DNA of 64,000 nucleotides. Source: Marinobacter sp. HL-58 (lineage in GTDB: Bacteria > Pseudomonadota > Gammaproteobacteria > Pseudomonadales > Oleiphilaceae). How positions within the stretch are numbered: the first letter of the stretch is position 1; every line of letters starts with the position of its first letter. The stretch spans positions 1 to 64,000 of the forward strand of contig NZ_LIHP01000004.1 of NCBI RefSeq assembly GCF_001314605.1, read 5' to 3'. A program made the position numbers and the translations under genes. This document shows, in pieces, positions 43,647-53,021 of this stretch. The notes below the pieces were generated by a model that did not search any database, was not told the DNA's origin, and saw only the letters and a list, made by a program, of their open reading frames with translations.

Positions 43647-45173
43647 ATGGCACTTCCACTAAATCAACTTCCGTCAGAAATAATCAGAGAGGTCCGGTCA
43701 CGCAAGTGGCTGGCCTTCCTCCTGTTTGCAATTGTGAGTTTTGCTGTACTGGGGACGGGGTTTGTCTGGCCATACAAGTATCAGTCGAATGTTGTGATAT
43801 TTGTGGATGACCAGAACATCATACGTCCATTGATGGAAGGCAGCGCCGTGACCACGGAAATCGACGAACGTACCTCCGCAGCCAAGGAAATGCTTTGGTC
43901 CAGGGATGTCATGGCACAGGTAGCGAAAGATAAAGAGATATTTGGCACGGACGCCGAGGAGCTTTCTGACGAGGCACTGGAGCGCCGGATTGGTATGCTT
44001 CGCTCCAACATGAACGTACGTCCCCGCGGCGAGCGTTACTTCAGCATTGGCTTTACGTCCGAATCGCCGATGGAAGCTTTCAGAGTTGCTCAGCGGCTGG
44101 GCCAGCTTTTTATCTCCGAAAATTCCGAGAACAAACGTAAGGAAAGCCGAAGCGCCTATAACTTTATCGACAAACAGGTCAAAAGCTACGAGAAAATTAT
44201 CGCCGACGTGGAGCAAAAGCTGAAGAGTTTCCTGTCCGAAAATGTTGATGGAACAGAGGACGAAGCCAATGCCCGAATGGCGAATCTGCGCCGGGAACTG
44301 GAGCTTGCGCAGATGGAACGCACCGAGTTGATGGCCCGGGCCGAATCATTGGAGTCGGAGATTCAAAGCGTGCGACCGATGTTGAATCAGGGGCGTTCAG
44401 CAGATGCCTATACGCGAAGAATCCGGGAGAAAGAAGCCCAACTCGACGACTTGCGCCTGCAATACCACGACACCTACCCGGACATCGTCGCGCTGAAAGA
44501 GCAGATTGCCGAATTGCGGAACCAGCGTGACAGGGCAACCGAAAGCGGAGAACTGGACCAGTCTAATAGCGAGGGAGACCAAATGGTTAACCCGCTGCAC
44601 CAGGATATAAGTTCTGAACTTGCGACAACCCGCGCCGATGTCCGTACCCAGGAATCACGCATCGACTCCCTGCAGGGCCTGATTGCTGAGCAGGAGAAGC
44701 GAATGGAGAGGATACAGGAAAACAATGCGCAGTATTCAGAGCTTACACGCGATATGGAAGTCAACGAGGAGATCTACAACGACCTGCTAAAACGCCGTGA
44801 AAAAGCCCGCGTATCCATGCACCTGGATATCGAAGGCCAGGGCCTGAACTTCAGAATCAACGAAACCGCCCAGTACCCTCTTGATCCGTCCGGGCCGCAG
44901 TTTGAACTGTTCGCCTCTGCCGGCCTGATACTCGGAGCCCTGGCTCCGTTCGGTCTTGCAGCCGGTGTATTGCAGATAGATCCGCGCATACGGGCCCGTA
45001 AACAGCTTGAAGATGGTATTGGCCTGCCGGTACTGGCCGAAATTCCACCTGTGAGAACACCCTACGAGAAACGCAAAGACCGCTGGCTGACAGTTTCAGT
45101 TTCTGTATGTGCCGTACTGGTTGTAGCTGCCTATGGCGGTGTCGCCGGTGCTGCTCTGATGGGAGTTATTTGA
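43647..45173 (+). CDS. XrtA-associated chain-length determinant (Wzc-type membrane part)
   Basis: A 508-residue inner-membrane polysaccharide co-polymerase. Wzz-like N-terminus (membrane segment ~25-45, FVDDQNIIRPLMEG), long coiled coil (~175-385 with repeated LRRELELAQMERTELMARAESLE-type heptads), then a proline-rich segment QYPLDPSGPQ and two C-terminal membrane segments (~420-440, 485-505). The kinase domain is on a separate gene, whose ATG shares the last base of this stop codon. Confidence 0.92.
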   Translation: MALPLNQLPSEIIREVRSRKWLAFLLFAIVSFAVLGTGFVWPYKYQSNVVIFVDDQNIIRPLMEGSAVTTEIDERTSAAKEMLWSRDVMAQVAKDKEIFGTDAEELSDEALERRIGMLRSNMNVRPRGERYFSIGFTSESPMEAFRVAQRLGQLFISENSENKRKESRSAYNFIDKQVKSYEKIIADVEQKLKSFLSENVDGTEDEANARMANLRRELELAQMERTELMARAESLESEIQSVRPMLNQGRSADAYTRRIREKEAQLDDLRLQYHDTYPDIVALKEQIAELRNQRDRATESGELDQSNSEGDQMVNPLHQDISSELATTRADVRTQESRIDSLQGLIAEQEKRMERIQENNAQYSELTRDMEVNEEIYNDLLKRREKARVSMHLDIEGQGLNFRINETAQYPLDPSGPQFELFASAGLILGALAPFGLAAGVLQIDPRIRARKQLEDGIGLPVLAEIPPVRTPYEKRKDRWLTVSVSVCAVLVVAAYGGVAGAALMGVI

Positions 45174-46105
45174 TGACAGAGCAAAAACAGAACAGCGACA
45201 GGAAAGACATGGAAGCAGATACCCGCCCCCGGGATAAGACATCCAGGTCCGAAGATCTTAACGGAAAAGAGCGAACTGGCGATCTTGATAAACAGGGAAA
45301 GGGTGTTGACGGAGGCCATGGAGACAACGGGCACGGCAGTGGATTCTCTCAATGGAGCGATGATTCCCGCATGCTGGTGCCCAGCTCTCTGGAGCTCGGC
45401 CCCGGCGCTGTTGACAAGTACGTTATCAGCAAACAGATCGTCAAAATGCAGGAGCCACGCCGGCTTACCCGCGATGACATGGACGAGCGGCGCATCATAT
45501 ACCCCGAGTCCAGCAACCGGGAACTGGTCAACCGGTTCCGCCACCTGCGCACCAAACTTTTGGAGTTGTCAGGCGGCAACAACTTTACCATGGTGGTCAG
45601 TGGTGCCTGTGAAGGGGCCGGCACATCCTTCATGGCTCTGAACCTGGCGGCTGCGTTTGCCTTTGATCAGTCCAAAACAGCATTGATTATCGACTGTAAT
45701 CTGCGCAACCCAACACTGCACTCCCAGTTGGACCTTGCCGCAGACACAGGCCTGACGGATTTCCTGGAAGACTCGGACTACGATATAGGGCGAATTATTT
45801 ACCCAACAGGTATTCCCCGGCTCCGGCTTATTCCTGCTGGCAACCAACGGGAAACCCCGGCGGAATTCTTTACTTCATTCCGTATGAAACAGTTCCTGCA
45901 GGCGATTCGCCGGCGTTACCCGGATCGCTTCATAGTACTGGATACCGCGCCCATCAGCGATTCACCGGATGCCCGCATTCTGGGCGACCTGTGCGACTAC
46001 TCGATGCTGGTGGTGCCCCATGGCCGGATAACCGCCACCGCAGCGGAAAACGCAGCCCAGGCGTTCGATCCTGAGAGGTTTGTAGGAGCTGTTATCAATG
46101 GATGA
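45173..46105 (+). CDS. XrtA-associated BY-kinase-like ATPase with degenerate Walker A
   Basis: A 310-residue cytoplasmic P-loop protein of the Wzc/CapB tyrosine autokinase family. ATG 45173 overlaps the stop of the chain-length gene. After a ~75-residue disordered charged N-terminus, the partner helix region (RELVNRFRHLRTKLLEL) leads to the P-loop SGACEGAGTSF, where the Lys of the usual GEGKST is missing. Walker A' reads LIIDCNLRNP (usually DADLRRP); Walker B FIVLDTAPISDSPDA is intact. There is no tyrosine cluster at the C-terminus. It may bind nucleotide poorly and act as a structural regulator. Confidence 0.85.
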   Translation: MTEQKQNSDRKDMEADTRPRDKTSRSEDLNGKERTGDLDKQGKGVDGGHGDNGHGSGFSQWSDDSRMLVPSSLELGPGAVDKYVISKQIVKMQEPRRLTRDDMDERRIIYPESSNRELVNRFRHLRTKLLELSGGNNFTMVVSGACEGAGTSFMALNLAAAFAFDQSKTALIIDCNLRNPTLHSQLDLAADTGLTDFLEDSDYDIGRIIYPTGIPRLRLIPAGNQRETPAEFFTSFRMKQFLQAIRRRYPDRFIVLDTAPISDSPDARILGDLCDYSMLVVPHGRITATAAENAAQAFDPERFVGAVING

Positions 46106-47381
46106 AACATATGGGTCAGGGAAGATCCGGTGGATTACCTCCATCGGCACAGGATTGCTGATAGCATCCGCGGCGCCAGCCATTGCGGCCACCAATACCC
46201 TTTCGGGTGGGATTGATAACCGCTTCTCCGACAATGCTCGCCGCACCGCGTCCAATGAGCAGAGTGACCTGGAAACCCGGGTAAACCTGAACTACCAGCA
46301 TCGCAGCGATCCGGGCCAGTGCACATCTTCGGTGGATATGGGGCTTGGCTATGGATACTGGCACGATGACGCCTTTGACTCCGAGGTCTACACCAACGGC
46401 ATGCTCATGGGGCAGTGCGAACTGGCCAAGGGACTGGTCTGGCAGGCATCTGACCGTATCAGCCAGGTCACGCAGGATAGCAGCCAGGCCGACACTCCGG
46501 ATAACCGCACCCGCAAGAACGTCTTCCGTACCGGCCCGGTATACACACTGGAGCTGACACAAGTGGATGAACTGCAGTTCTCCGCAGCCTACGAAAATAC
46601 AGAGTTTGAAGAGCCGGAAGAACCGGACAGCGACCGCGTTACAGGTTCGGTTGCCTATAATCACATTTTCAGTGAAACGCTGCAGGGCGGGTTGTCATTG
46701 AGTGCCGAGCGCACGGAACTGGACACCGGAGAAGAACTGGACCGAGAATCCGCCGTGGTGACCTTCGACAAGACCTGGGCAACAACCCAGGTCAGTGGCT
46801 CTCTTGGTGTCAACCGCCTGGAAACCAGCCGGGGCACCCAGGATACCTCCACGGATGGCGTTACCGGAACCTTCAACCTGACGCGGGAAATCAATCCCAC
46901 CAGTGAATTTACCCTGTATGCCAATCGACGTCTGACAGACCAGACATCTACCGTGGGCATACAGTTTCAGGACTTCGAGTTTGACCTGGATCAAACCTCC
47001 GCTGTGGAGGTTACAGCGATAAGGGCAGGGTACAACAACCGCTTCAGCAATGGCTCCGTATTCACGGCCGGGTTGTCTACCAGCCGTAGTGATTATATTC
47101 AGACTGGCGAGCGTGAAGAGCGAAGCGGTATTGATCTCGGATATACCCGCCCGGTAACTGAACTGCTCTCCTGGTTTGCAGAAGCAGGCTACCAACACCA
47201 GCGGTTCGAGGAAGCTGCTGAAGATAACCTGGTTTCGGTGTCTGCCGGGCTGGATTACCGGCTGACTAACCGGATGGATATCCGTTCCAGCATCGGGCGC
47301 CGGCAAAAGTTCAGTGACTTTACATCCAGAGAATATGATGAAAACTGGATAATGGTTTCCCTTAACTATCGATTTTTCTGA
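46098..47381 (+). CDS. XrtA/PEP-CTERM-associated outer-membrane beta-barrel protein
   Basis: A 427-residue barrel protein overlapping the kinase gene by 8 bases. The signal peptide covers residues ~12-34 (ASAAPAIAATN). The rest is a run of amphipathic strands ending in the outer-membrane signature NWIMVSLNYRFF with terminal Phe. It corresponds to the barrel protein found at this place in XrtA exopolysaccharide operons. It may form part of the export pore or surface assembly. Confidence 0.88.
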   Translation: MDETYGSGKIRWITSIGTGLLIASAAPAIAATNTLSGGIDNRFSDNARRTASNEQSDLETRVNLNYQHRSDPGQCTSSVDMGLGYGYWHDDAFDSEVYTNGMLMGQCELAKGLVWQASDRISQVTQDSSQADTPDNRTRKNVFRTGPVYTLELTQVDELQFSAAYENTEFEEPEEPDSDRVTGSVAYNHIFSETLQGGLSLSAERTELDTGEELDRESAVVTFDKTWATTQVSGSLGVNRLETSRGTQDTSTDGVTGTFNLTREINPTSEFTLYANRRLTDQTSTVGIQFQDFEFDLDQTSAVEVTAIRAGYNNRFSNGSVFTAGLSTSRSDYIQTGEREERSGIDLGYTRPVTELLSWFAEAGYQHQRFEEAAEDNLVSVSAGLDYRLTNRMDIRSSIGRRQKFSDFTSREYDENWIMVSLNYRFF

Positions 47382-47397
47382 GAAGGGGGGCGTAGCA

Positions 47398-48321
47398 ATG
47401 ACCAACCATACCGACACCACCCGGATAGCCAACGCCCTCACCATCGACGTGGAAGATTACTTCCAGGTGGCAGCCCTTGCCGAAGCGGTTAACCGTGACG
47501 ACTGGCATTCCATGGAATACCGGGTAGAGGCCAACACCCACGGGCTGCTGGAACTGCTTGATCGCCACAATACCCAGGCAACCTTCTTTACCCTGGGCTG
47601 GGTGGCGGAGAAATCCCCCCAACTGGTTCGCGATATCCAGAAAGCCGGGCACGAGGTTGCCAGCCACGGATACAGCCACCAATTGATCTACAACCAGACA
47701 CCAGAAGTGTTCCGGGAAGAAACCCGACGCTCCAAGGACATTCTTGAGGACATTACCGGCGAGCCCATCACCGGTTACCGGGCAGCCAGCTATTCCATCA
47801 CCAACCAGTCCCGCTGGGCCCTGGACATACTGGCCGAGGAAGGGTTTGTGTGGGATTCGTCCATATTCCCGGTACATCATGACCGCTACGGCATGCCAGG
47901 CACCCCGCGCTGGCCTCATCGCCTGAAGACCGACAAAGGCTATGAACTGGCGGAATTTCCTCTCAGTACACTGAAGTTCCCCGGCTACACCCTGCCCATC
48001 GCCGGTGGTGGCTACTTTCGCCTGTTTCCCTACTGGTTCAGCCGTTGGGGCCTGGGCAGCATCAACCGCCAGGGCCAGCCGTTTGTGTTCTACCTCCACC
48101 CCTGGGAGGTGGACCCGGGCCAGCCAAGGCTGGATGTAAAATGGCTCTCCCGCTTCCGGCATTACAACAACCTGGATGTGTGCGAGCAGCGGCTTGACCA
48201 GTTGCTGGGCGATTTCCGGTTTACCACCATGGGGGATGTGCTAAAGAACCAGCAGCTGCTTGACCAGGAAACACCAGTAAACACCGGCCACGAGAAAATG
48301 GAATTTTCATCACCATGCTAG
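47398..48321 (+). CDS. XrtA-associated polysaccharide deacetylase
   Basis: A 307-residue NodB-domain enzyme. Catalytic motif 1 is TIDVEDYFQV, motif 2 (zinc) is EVASHGYSHQLIYN, and motif 3 includes GYRAASYSITNQS; the C-terminal part has FYLHPWEVDPGQPR. The double Asp-Glu form matches the PEP-CTERM-locus subfamily. It has no signal peptide, so it may act on the lipid-linked intermediate in the cytoplasm. It overlaps the next gene by 7 bases. Confidence 0.93.
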   Translation: MTNHTDTTRIANALTIDVEDYFQVAALAEAVNRDDWHSMEYRVEANTHGLLELLDRHNTQATFFTLGWVAEKSPQLVRDIQKAGHEVASHGYSHQLIYNQTPEVFREETRRSKDILEDITGEPITGYRAASYSITNQSRWALDILAEEGFVWDSSIFPVHHDRYGMPGTPRWPHRLKTDKGYELAEFPLSTLKFPGYTLPIAGGGYFRLFPYWFSRWGLGSINRQGQPFVFYLHPWEVDPGQPRLDVKWLSRFRHYNNLDVCEQRLDQLLGDFRFTTMGDVLKNQQLLDQETPVNTGHEKMEFSSPC

Positions 48322-49472
48322 TCGCACTGTTCTGGCTATCCCTGGCGTTACTTGTCTACATCTATTTTGGTTACCCGCTACTGGCAAGAATGGTGGCAAC
48401 CCTGTGGCCTAACCCCGTGCGCAAGAACCCGGAACACCAGCCCAAGGTTTCCATACTGATAGCCGCCTACAACGAAGCAAAAGACATCGAAGCCACCCTG
48501 CAGAACAAACTGGCGCTGGACTACCCGTCCGACAAGCTGGAAATCCTGGTCATTTCGGACGAGTCCGACGACGGCACCGATGCCATCGTAGAGCGCGTGG
48601 CGGCCTCCGCCCCCTTTCCCATCCGCCTGTTCCGCCAGGTGCCCAGGCAGGGCAAGACCGCCGGCCTGAATACGCTGATACCGGAAGCCAATGGCGAAAT
48701 CATCCTGTTCTCCGACGCCAACTCCCAGTGGGACACCTATGCTGTTAGCAGACTGTGCAGCAATCTTGCCGATCCGAAAGTGGGTTACGTAACCGGTAAA
48801 ATGGTCTACGTAAACGAAGACGGCTCCCTGGTAGGGGATGGCTGCAGCGCCTACATGAAATATGAAAACTGGCTGCGGGAACAGGAAACCCTAATTGGTT
48901 CGGTGGTAGGCGTGGACGGCGGTATCGACGCTATGCGCAAAGAACTCTATCAACCCCTGCGCGCAGACCAGTTGCCGGATTTCGTGCAGCCACTGAAAGT
49001 GGTAGAGCAGGGCTACCGGGTGGTGTACGAGCCAGAGGCTCTGCTCAAAGAAGAAGCCCTGAACGACAGCGACAGTGAATTCAGCATGCGGGTACGGGTG
49101 AGCCTACGCGCCCTGTGGGCGCTGAAAGACATGCGGCACCTTATGAACCCCCTGAGGGATCCGTTGTACGCCTGGCAGTTGGTCTCCCACAAACTGCTGC
49201 GCTATGCCGCATTCATACCTCTTGCGACGCTGGCGGCGGCAACATTGCTGCTGGCCCCGGCCCGGGGCATCTACACGCTGGCCTTTCTGGGCCTGGTTGT
49301 TTTCCTCGCCCTGGCCTGGACCGGTCATAAGCGGGAGGCGGGGGGAGAGTCATTGTCTGTCATCTATTCGATACCTTATTACTTCATGCTACTGAATGTG
49401 GCTTCCTGTAAGGCCTGTGTTGCCTTTCTGAAGGGCGAGAAGAAGGTTATCTGGAATCCAAGGAAGGGTTAA
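48315..49472 (+). CDS. Membrane GT2 glycosyltransferase
   Basis: A 385-residue glycosyltransferase. An N-terminal membrane helix (2-25) precedes the GT2 domain with VSILIAAYNEAKDIEATL, LVISDESDDGTD, the DxD-like FSDANSQWD, and GVDGGIDAM acceptor region. Two or three C-terminal membrane segments (~290-370) follow, as in processive or lipid-linked sugar transferases. ATG 48315 lies within the end of the deacetylase gene, so translation is coupled. Confidence 0.88.
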   Translation: MLVALFWLSLALLVYIYFGYPLLARMVATLWPNPVRKNPEHQPKVSILIAAYNEAKDIEATLQNKLALDYPSDKLEILVISDESDDGTDAIVERVAASAPFPIRLFRQVPRQGKTAGLNTLIPEANGEIILFSDANSQWDTYAVSRLCSNLADPKVGYVTGKMVYVNEDGSLVGDGCSAYMKYENWLREQETLIGSVVGVDGGIDAMRKELYQPLRADQLPDFVQPLKVVEQGYRVVYEPEALLKEEALNDSDSEFSMRVRVSLRALWALKDMRHLMNPLRDPLYAWQLVSHKLLRYAAFIPLATLAAATLLLAPARGIYTLAFLGLVVFLALAWTGHKREAGGESLSVIYSIPYYFMLLNVASCKACVAFLKGEKKVIWNPRKG

Positions 49473-49479
49473 TCCCGTT

Positions 49480-50616
49480 ATGGGACTCAAAGTATTACAC
49501 CTGATTGATAGTGGTGGCCTTTATGGCGCGGAGAAGATGCTGCTGAATCTGGTGCAGGAACAGCTGAACCAGGGCCTTGAGCCCATGATCCTGAGCGCCG
49601 GCGAGCCTCATATTGAGGAAAAGCCAATCGAGTCAGAGGCAAAGAGACTGGGCTTACCGGTAATCGCCTGGAGGATGACTCCCGGGCTCAACCTCAAAGA
49701 AGCCTGGCGCATTATCAGGTGGGCGAAGGAGAAGAACTACCAACTACTGCACTCCCATGGCTTCAAGTTCAATGTGCTGGTTGGATTATTCCCGAGGTTT
49801 CTCCGGAAAATCCCTTCCATAGCCACGCTGCACGGATACGTTCACGCCAAACGTTTCACCAAAATGTGGATCTACGAGTGCATTGACCGCATTGCAATTT
49901 ACCGTATGGACGGCGTGGTGCTTGTCGGGGAAGCAATGAAAGGCGAGGTTCCGAAACGTTTGCGCGCTTCCCCGAATATCAGGGTTATCCCGAATGGCCT
50001 GAATATAGCTGAACTGAAAAAACGATCGACCAATGAGCTTGAAGACCAGATCCAACAGTTTTTCAACAGTCATGAACTGGTGATCCTGGGTATCGGCCGC
50101 CTGTCTCGTGAGAAAGGCTTCGATCATCTACTACGTGCTTTCCAAAAAGTGAAAAACGAATTCCCAGGGGCAGGTTTGATCCTGGTGGGGGAGGGCAAAC
50201 AACGGGGTGCACTAGATAGTCTGGCCGAAGAGCTTGGTCTCAGTGAGGCGGTACTAATGCCCGGTTACTGCAGCAATGTCCCCGTTTTACTGAAACAGGC
50301 CCGATTATTGGTTATGCCGTCGCTAACAGAAGGCTTGCCCATTACATTGCTTGAGGCCATGGCCATTGAAACGCCGGTACTGGTGTCTGCTGTCGGTGAG
50401 ATGCCCAAAGTGCTTGGTTACGGTGAGGGTGGGCACATTACCCAGTCCATCGAACCGGCAGAACTTGCGGATGCCATGATTGCACAATTGCAAAGTTCTG
50501 GGCCCCGTAAGAAAACCGAGTGGGCGGTCCAGGCAGTGGTGAGGGATTACTCGGCAGAGGCGATGGCAAATAATTACCTGTCACTTTACAACACCGTGGT
50601 GGGGCAGAAAGCGTGA
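49480..50616 (+). CDS. GT4 glycosyltransferase
   Basis: A 378-residue soluble GT-B enzyme. The N-terminal lobe begins KVLHLIDSGGLYGAEKMLLNLV and has LLHSHGFKFNVLVGL. The C-terminal lobe carries ELVILGIGRLSREKGFDHLLRA and PSLTEGLPITLLEAMAIETPVL (the E-x7-E motif). It starts 7 bases after the GT2 gene and overlaps the next by four bases. It adds one sugar of the repeat unit; donor not deducible. Confidence 0.9.
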   Translation: MGLKVLHLIDSGGLYGAEKMLLNLVQEQLNQGLEPMILSAGEPHIEEKPIESEAKRLGLPVIAWRMTPGLNLKEAWRIIRWAKEKNYQLLHSHGFKFNVLVGLFPRFLRKIPSIATLHGYVHAKRFTKMWIYECIDRIAIYRMDGVVLVGEAMKGEVPKRLRASPNIRVIPNGLNIAELKKRSTNELEDQIQQFFNSHELVILGIGRLSREKGFDHLLRAFQKVKNEFPGAGLILVGEGKQRGALDSLAEELGLSEAVLMPGYCSNVPVLLKQARLLVMPSLTEGLPITLLEAMAIETPVLVSAVGEMPKVLGYGEGGHITQSIEPAELADAMIAQLQSSGPRKKTEWAVQAVVRDYSAEAMANNYLSLYNTVVGQKA

Positions 50617-51875
50617 TTCGTCAACTTCGATACATGCTCACGCGGATGGCTTTTATCTGTATGGGCCTGCGTGTTTCCAAATACCGGAAAGAGGTCGAGG
50701 CCCTGTGGGCCATGCCTGAGAACGATCGAAACAACGAGCTGGACAGGCTGCTTCGTAAAAACCGGCCGTTAAACGCAGCGGCGGAAGAGGTGACGAGTCT
50801 CGAGAAGCTGTTCAGTTCGCCCCCATTGTCCAAGCGGGCGTTGAGGGAGCAAGACAGTCAGGGACGAGGGAAAAAGGCCGGTCGATTTGGTCGTCATACC
50901 GCAGGTACCACTGGAGAGCCAAACCATGTGTCGCTGTGTCGGAGTGAGCTTGGCAGGATGTTAGGTGTCAGAGATTATTGTTTTCGTCATTATGGTTTAA
51001 AGCTTGGTCAACGAGAGGCAAGGTTGTGGGGCAGGCCAGAAGCAGGCATGAAATCTTGGGTCAAGAACTTCATACTGAACAGGCACGTTTTCCATCCGGT
51101 AGGCCCAGATGCCAATAATGAGATGGCGGGCCTGTTGGATTGGAAGCCAGACTATCTATACGGTTATGCATCGCTGTTACTGGATGCTGCCCAGATTCTG
51201 GAGACGATGGACATAGAGTTCGTTCCACCGAAATGTGTGATCTGTACAGCAGAGTCTATCCTGCCGGCTCAGAAAGCGTATATTGCAAGAGTGTTCAAGG
51301 CGCCGGTAGCGGAAGAGTACGGGGCAACCGAGTTTGATGTGATTGCGTTTGAGTGCACGGAAGGGCACCGCCACCTAGTAAACCCCTGGGTACTTGTTGA
51401 GAATTCAGGAGATAATGGCTGCTTGGTGACCGACGTTTCGAGAACCTCTCAAAGCCTGGTGCGCTACGAATTGGGTGACTCCATTGAGCTGGAACTTTCA
51501 GAATGTATCAGGTTAGGCGCCCCTGAAGTTATTAGCCACCTGGAAGGGCGGTCGATCAACCGGTTTGCTTACTTGTCGCGGAATGAAAAGTTTCATGCGC
51601 TGGAGTTTGCTCGGGCGGTGGATCGGTACCAATCACAATCCGGTGAAGTTTTTGGCTTTACTGTTCACCAGTATCGATATGGCTGTTTTGTCCTTGAGAC
51701 CTCTTCAGATCCAAAAAAAGGCATCCAGGATTTATCCGACTTTATTGTTGAATATTTGGACGGTGTGGTGGGAGTACGCGTGGAGATCACGCCCGAGAAC
51801 GAAAAGATAGTTGCAGAACCCACTGCAAAGAAAGGTTACTTTATACAAGCAATGGAACCTGATCATGATGGCTGA
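50613..51875 (+). CDS. CapK/phenylacetate-CoA ligase-like adenylate-forming protein
   Basis: A 420-residue member of the PaaK/CapK group of adenylate-forming enzymes. The phosphate-binding loop is RHTAGTTGEPNHVS (residues ~93-106). YGYASLLLDAAQIL and the conserved EYGATEFDVIAFEC segment, plus LVRYELGDSIEL, are all in place. Start GTG 50613 overlaps the GT4 stop. Such proteins occur in capsule and O-antigen loci and may activate an acid for transfer to a sugar. It is followed by capA with overlap. Confidence 0.82.
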   Translation: MIRQLRYMLTRMAFICMGLRVSKYRKEVEALWAMPENDRNNELDRLLRKNRPLNAAAEEVTSLEKLFSSPPLSKRALREQDSQGRGKKAGRFGRHTAGTTGEPNHVSLCRSELGRMLGVRDYCFRHYGLKLGQREARLWGRPEAGMKSWVKNFILNRHVFHPVGPDANNEMAGLLDWKPDYLYGYASLLLDAAQILETMDIEFVPPKCVICTAESILPAQKAYIARVFKAPVAEEYGATEFDVIAFECTEGHRHLVNPWVLVENSGDNGCLVTDVSRTSQSLVRYELGDSIELELSECIRLGAPEVISHLEGRSINRFAYLSRNEKFHALEFARAVDRYQSQSGEVFGFTVHQYRYGCFVLETSSDPKKGIQDLSDFIVEYLDGVVGVRVEITPENEKIVAEPTAKKGYFIQAMEPDHDG

Positions 51876-52968
51876 ATCTGCACTTACCATCTCAGCAGTG
51901 GGCGACATATCGTTAGGTGATCATCCTGTATGCGTCGGCCATGGAATGAGGAAGGCCATCGGTACCCATGGCGTCGATCTGTTCTCTGATGTTCGAGAAT
52001 ACTGGTCAAACAGCGATGTGGTGATTGGCAATCTGGAAACCGTGGCATCTGATGTTGGCTTAATACCGGGGAAGCTGTCTTCTTTTGAGATGCGTGGCGA
52101 TCCGGCCGCACTGACGACCCTGAAAGAAGCAGGTTTTAATGTTTTGACCGTTGCAAACAACCATGCATTGCAACACGGAAAAGACGCCTTCGATGATACG
52201 GTTGCGAATCTGAAAAGAATTGGTATCGAATCGATAGGGTTGGATGATGAGAAAACGAATAAAACCGTTCCTTTCGTGTTTGAAAAATCCGGAAGAAGAA
52301 ATGTATTCCTTGGTTATTCATTAAGACCGGAAGAATGGTGCAAAAATGATATCCCCTACAGTCACAGAGACTCCATCGATTCCTTGATCTCCGAGGTACA
52401 GGGTTTCAGGAATGAAGTGGATGGAGCCGTTGTGGTCTCGATTCACTGGGGGCTGGAGTATCTGACCTATCCAGGGCCTGAGCAATTAGAACTGGGCAAG
52501 AGGCTTATCGATGCGGGTGCTGATGTGATCATTGGGCATCATCCACACGTTTTGCAGCCCTTCGAGTACTATAAGGACGGATTAATCATCTACAGCCTTG
52601 GTAATTTCCTATTCGATCTGTGGCATCCGGAAACGAAGCCAACGGTGGTTGCACAAATAACCATTCCGCATGGTGGCGCTCCAAAGGTTGAATTCAAACC
52701 TGTGTACATTGATTCCAATTTTATCCCGAGAAAGGCGAACCAACAGCAGTGCTCTACTGTAAGCAAATTATTGTCGTTTGACGATCATTCCATTGAGTCT
52801 ATTGCCAGGATGTCGCCAGAGGAGTATCGAGCGAGATACAAGGAGAATCTGGCAATGGTTAGGCCGCGAAAATACCGATATTTTATCAAAAACATATACC
52901 GATACCCGCTCGGAATTATCTTCCAGTCGTTTATGAGGACCTGCTACAGGCGGCTAACTGGAACCTGA
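51865..52968 (+). CDS. CapA-family poly-gamma-glutamate/capsule-type protein
   Basis: A 367-residue PGA_cap (CapA) family protein with a metallophosphatase-like fold: SAVGDISLGDHP, GNLETVASD, LTVANNHALQHGKDAFDDT, VVVSIHWGLEY and DVIIGHHPHVLQPFEYYKDGLIIYSLGNFLFD. The metal-ligand Asp, Asn and His residues are present. The start (ATG 51865 or 51868) lies inside the end of the upstream gene. CapA proteins take part in poly-gamma-glutamate or capsule polymer synthesis and export. The rest of a classical capBCA set is absent. Confidence 0.87.
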   Translation: MMAESALTISAVGDISLGDHPVCVGHGMRKAIGTHGVDLFSDVREYWSNSDVVIGNLETVASDVGLIPGKLSSFEMRGDPAALTTLKEAGFNVLTVANNHALQHGKDAFDDTVANLKRIGIESIGLDDEKTNKTVPFVFEKSGRRNVFLGYSLRPEEWCKNDIPYSHRDSIDSLISEVQGFRNEVDGAVVVSIHWGLEYLTYPGPEQLELGKRLIDAGADVIIGHHPHVLQPFEYYKDGLIIYSLGNFLFDLWHPETKPTVVAQITIPHGGAPKVEFKPVYIDSNFIPRKANQQQCSTVSKLLSFDDHSIESIARMSPEEYRARYKENLAMVRPRKYRYFIKNIYRYPLGIIFQSFMRTCYRRLTGT

Positions 52969-53021
52969 CTGCGGCTTAAGAGTAGACGGATACTAAAACG
53001 GGTGTCATTAAGGATAAATGA

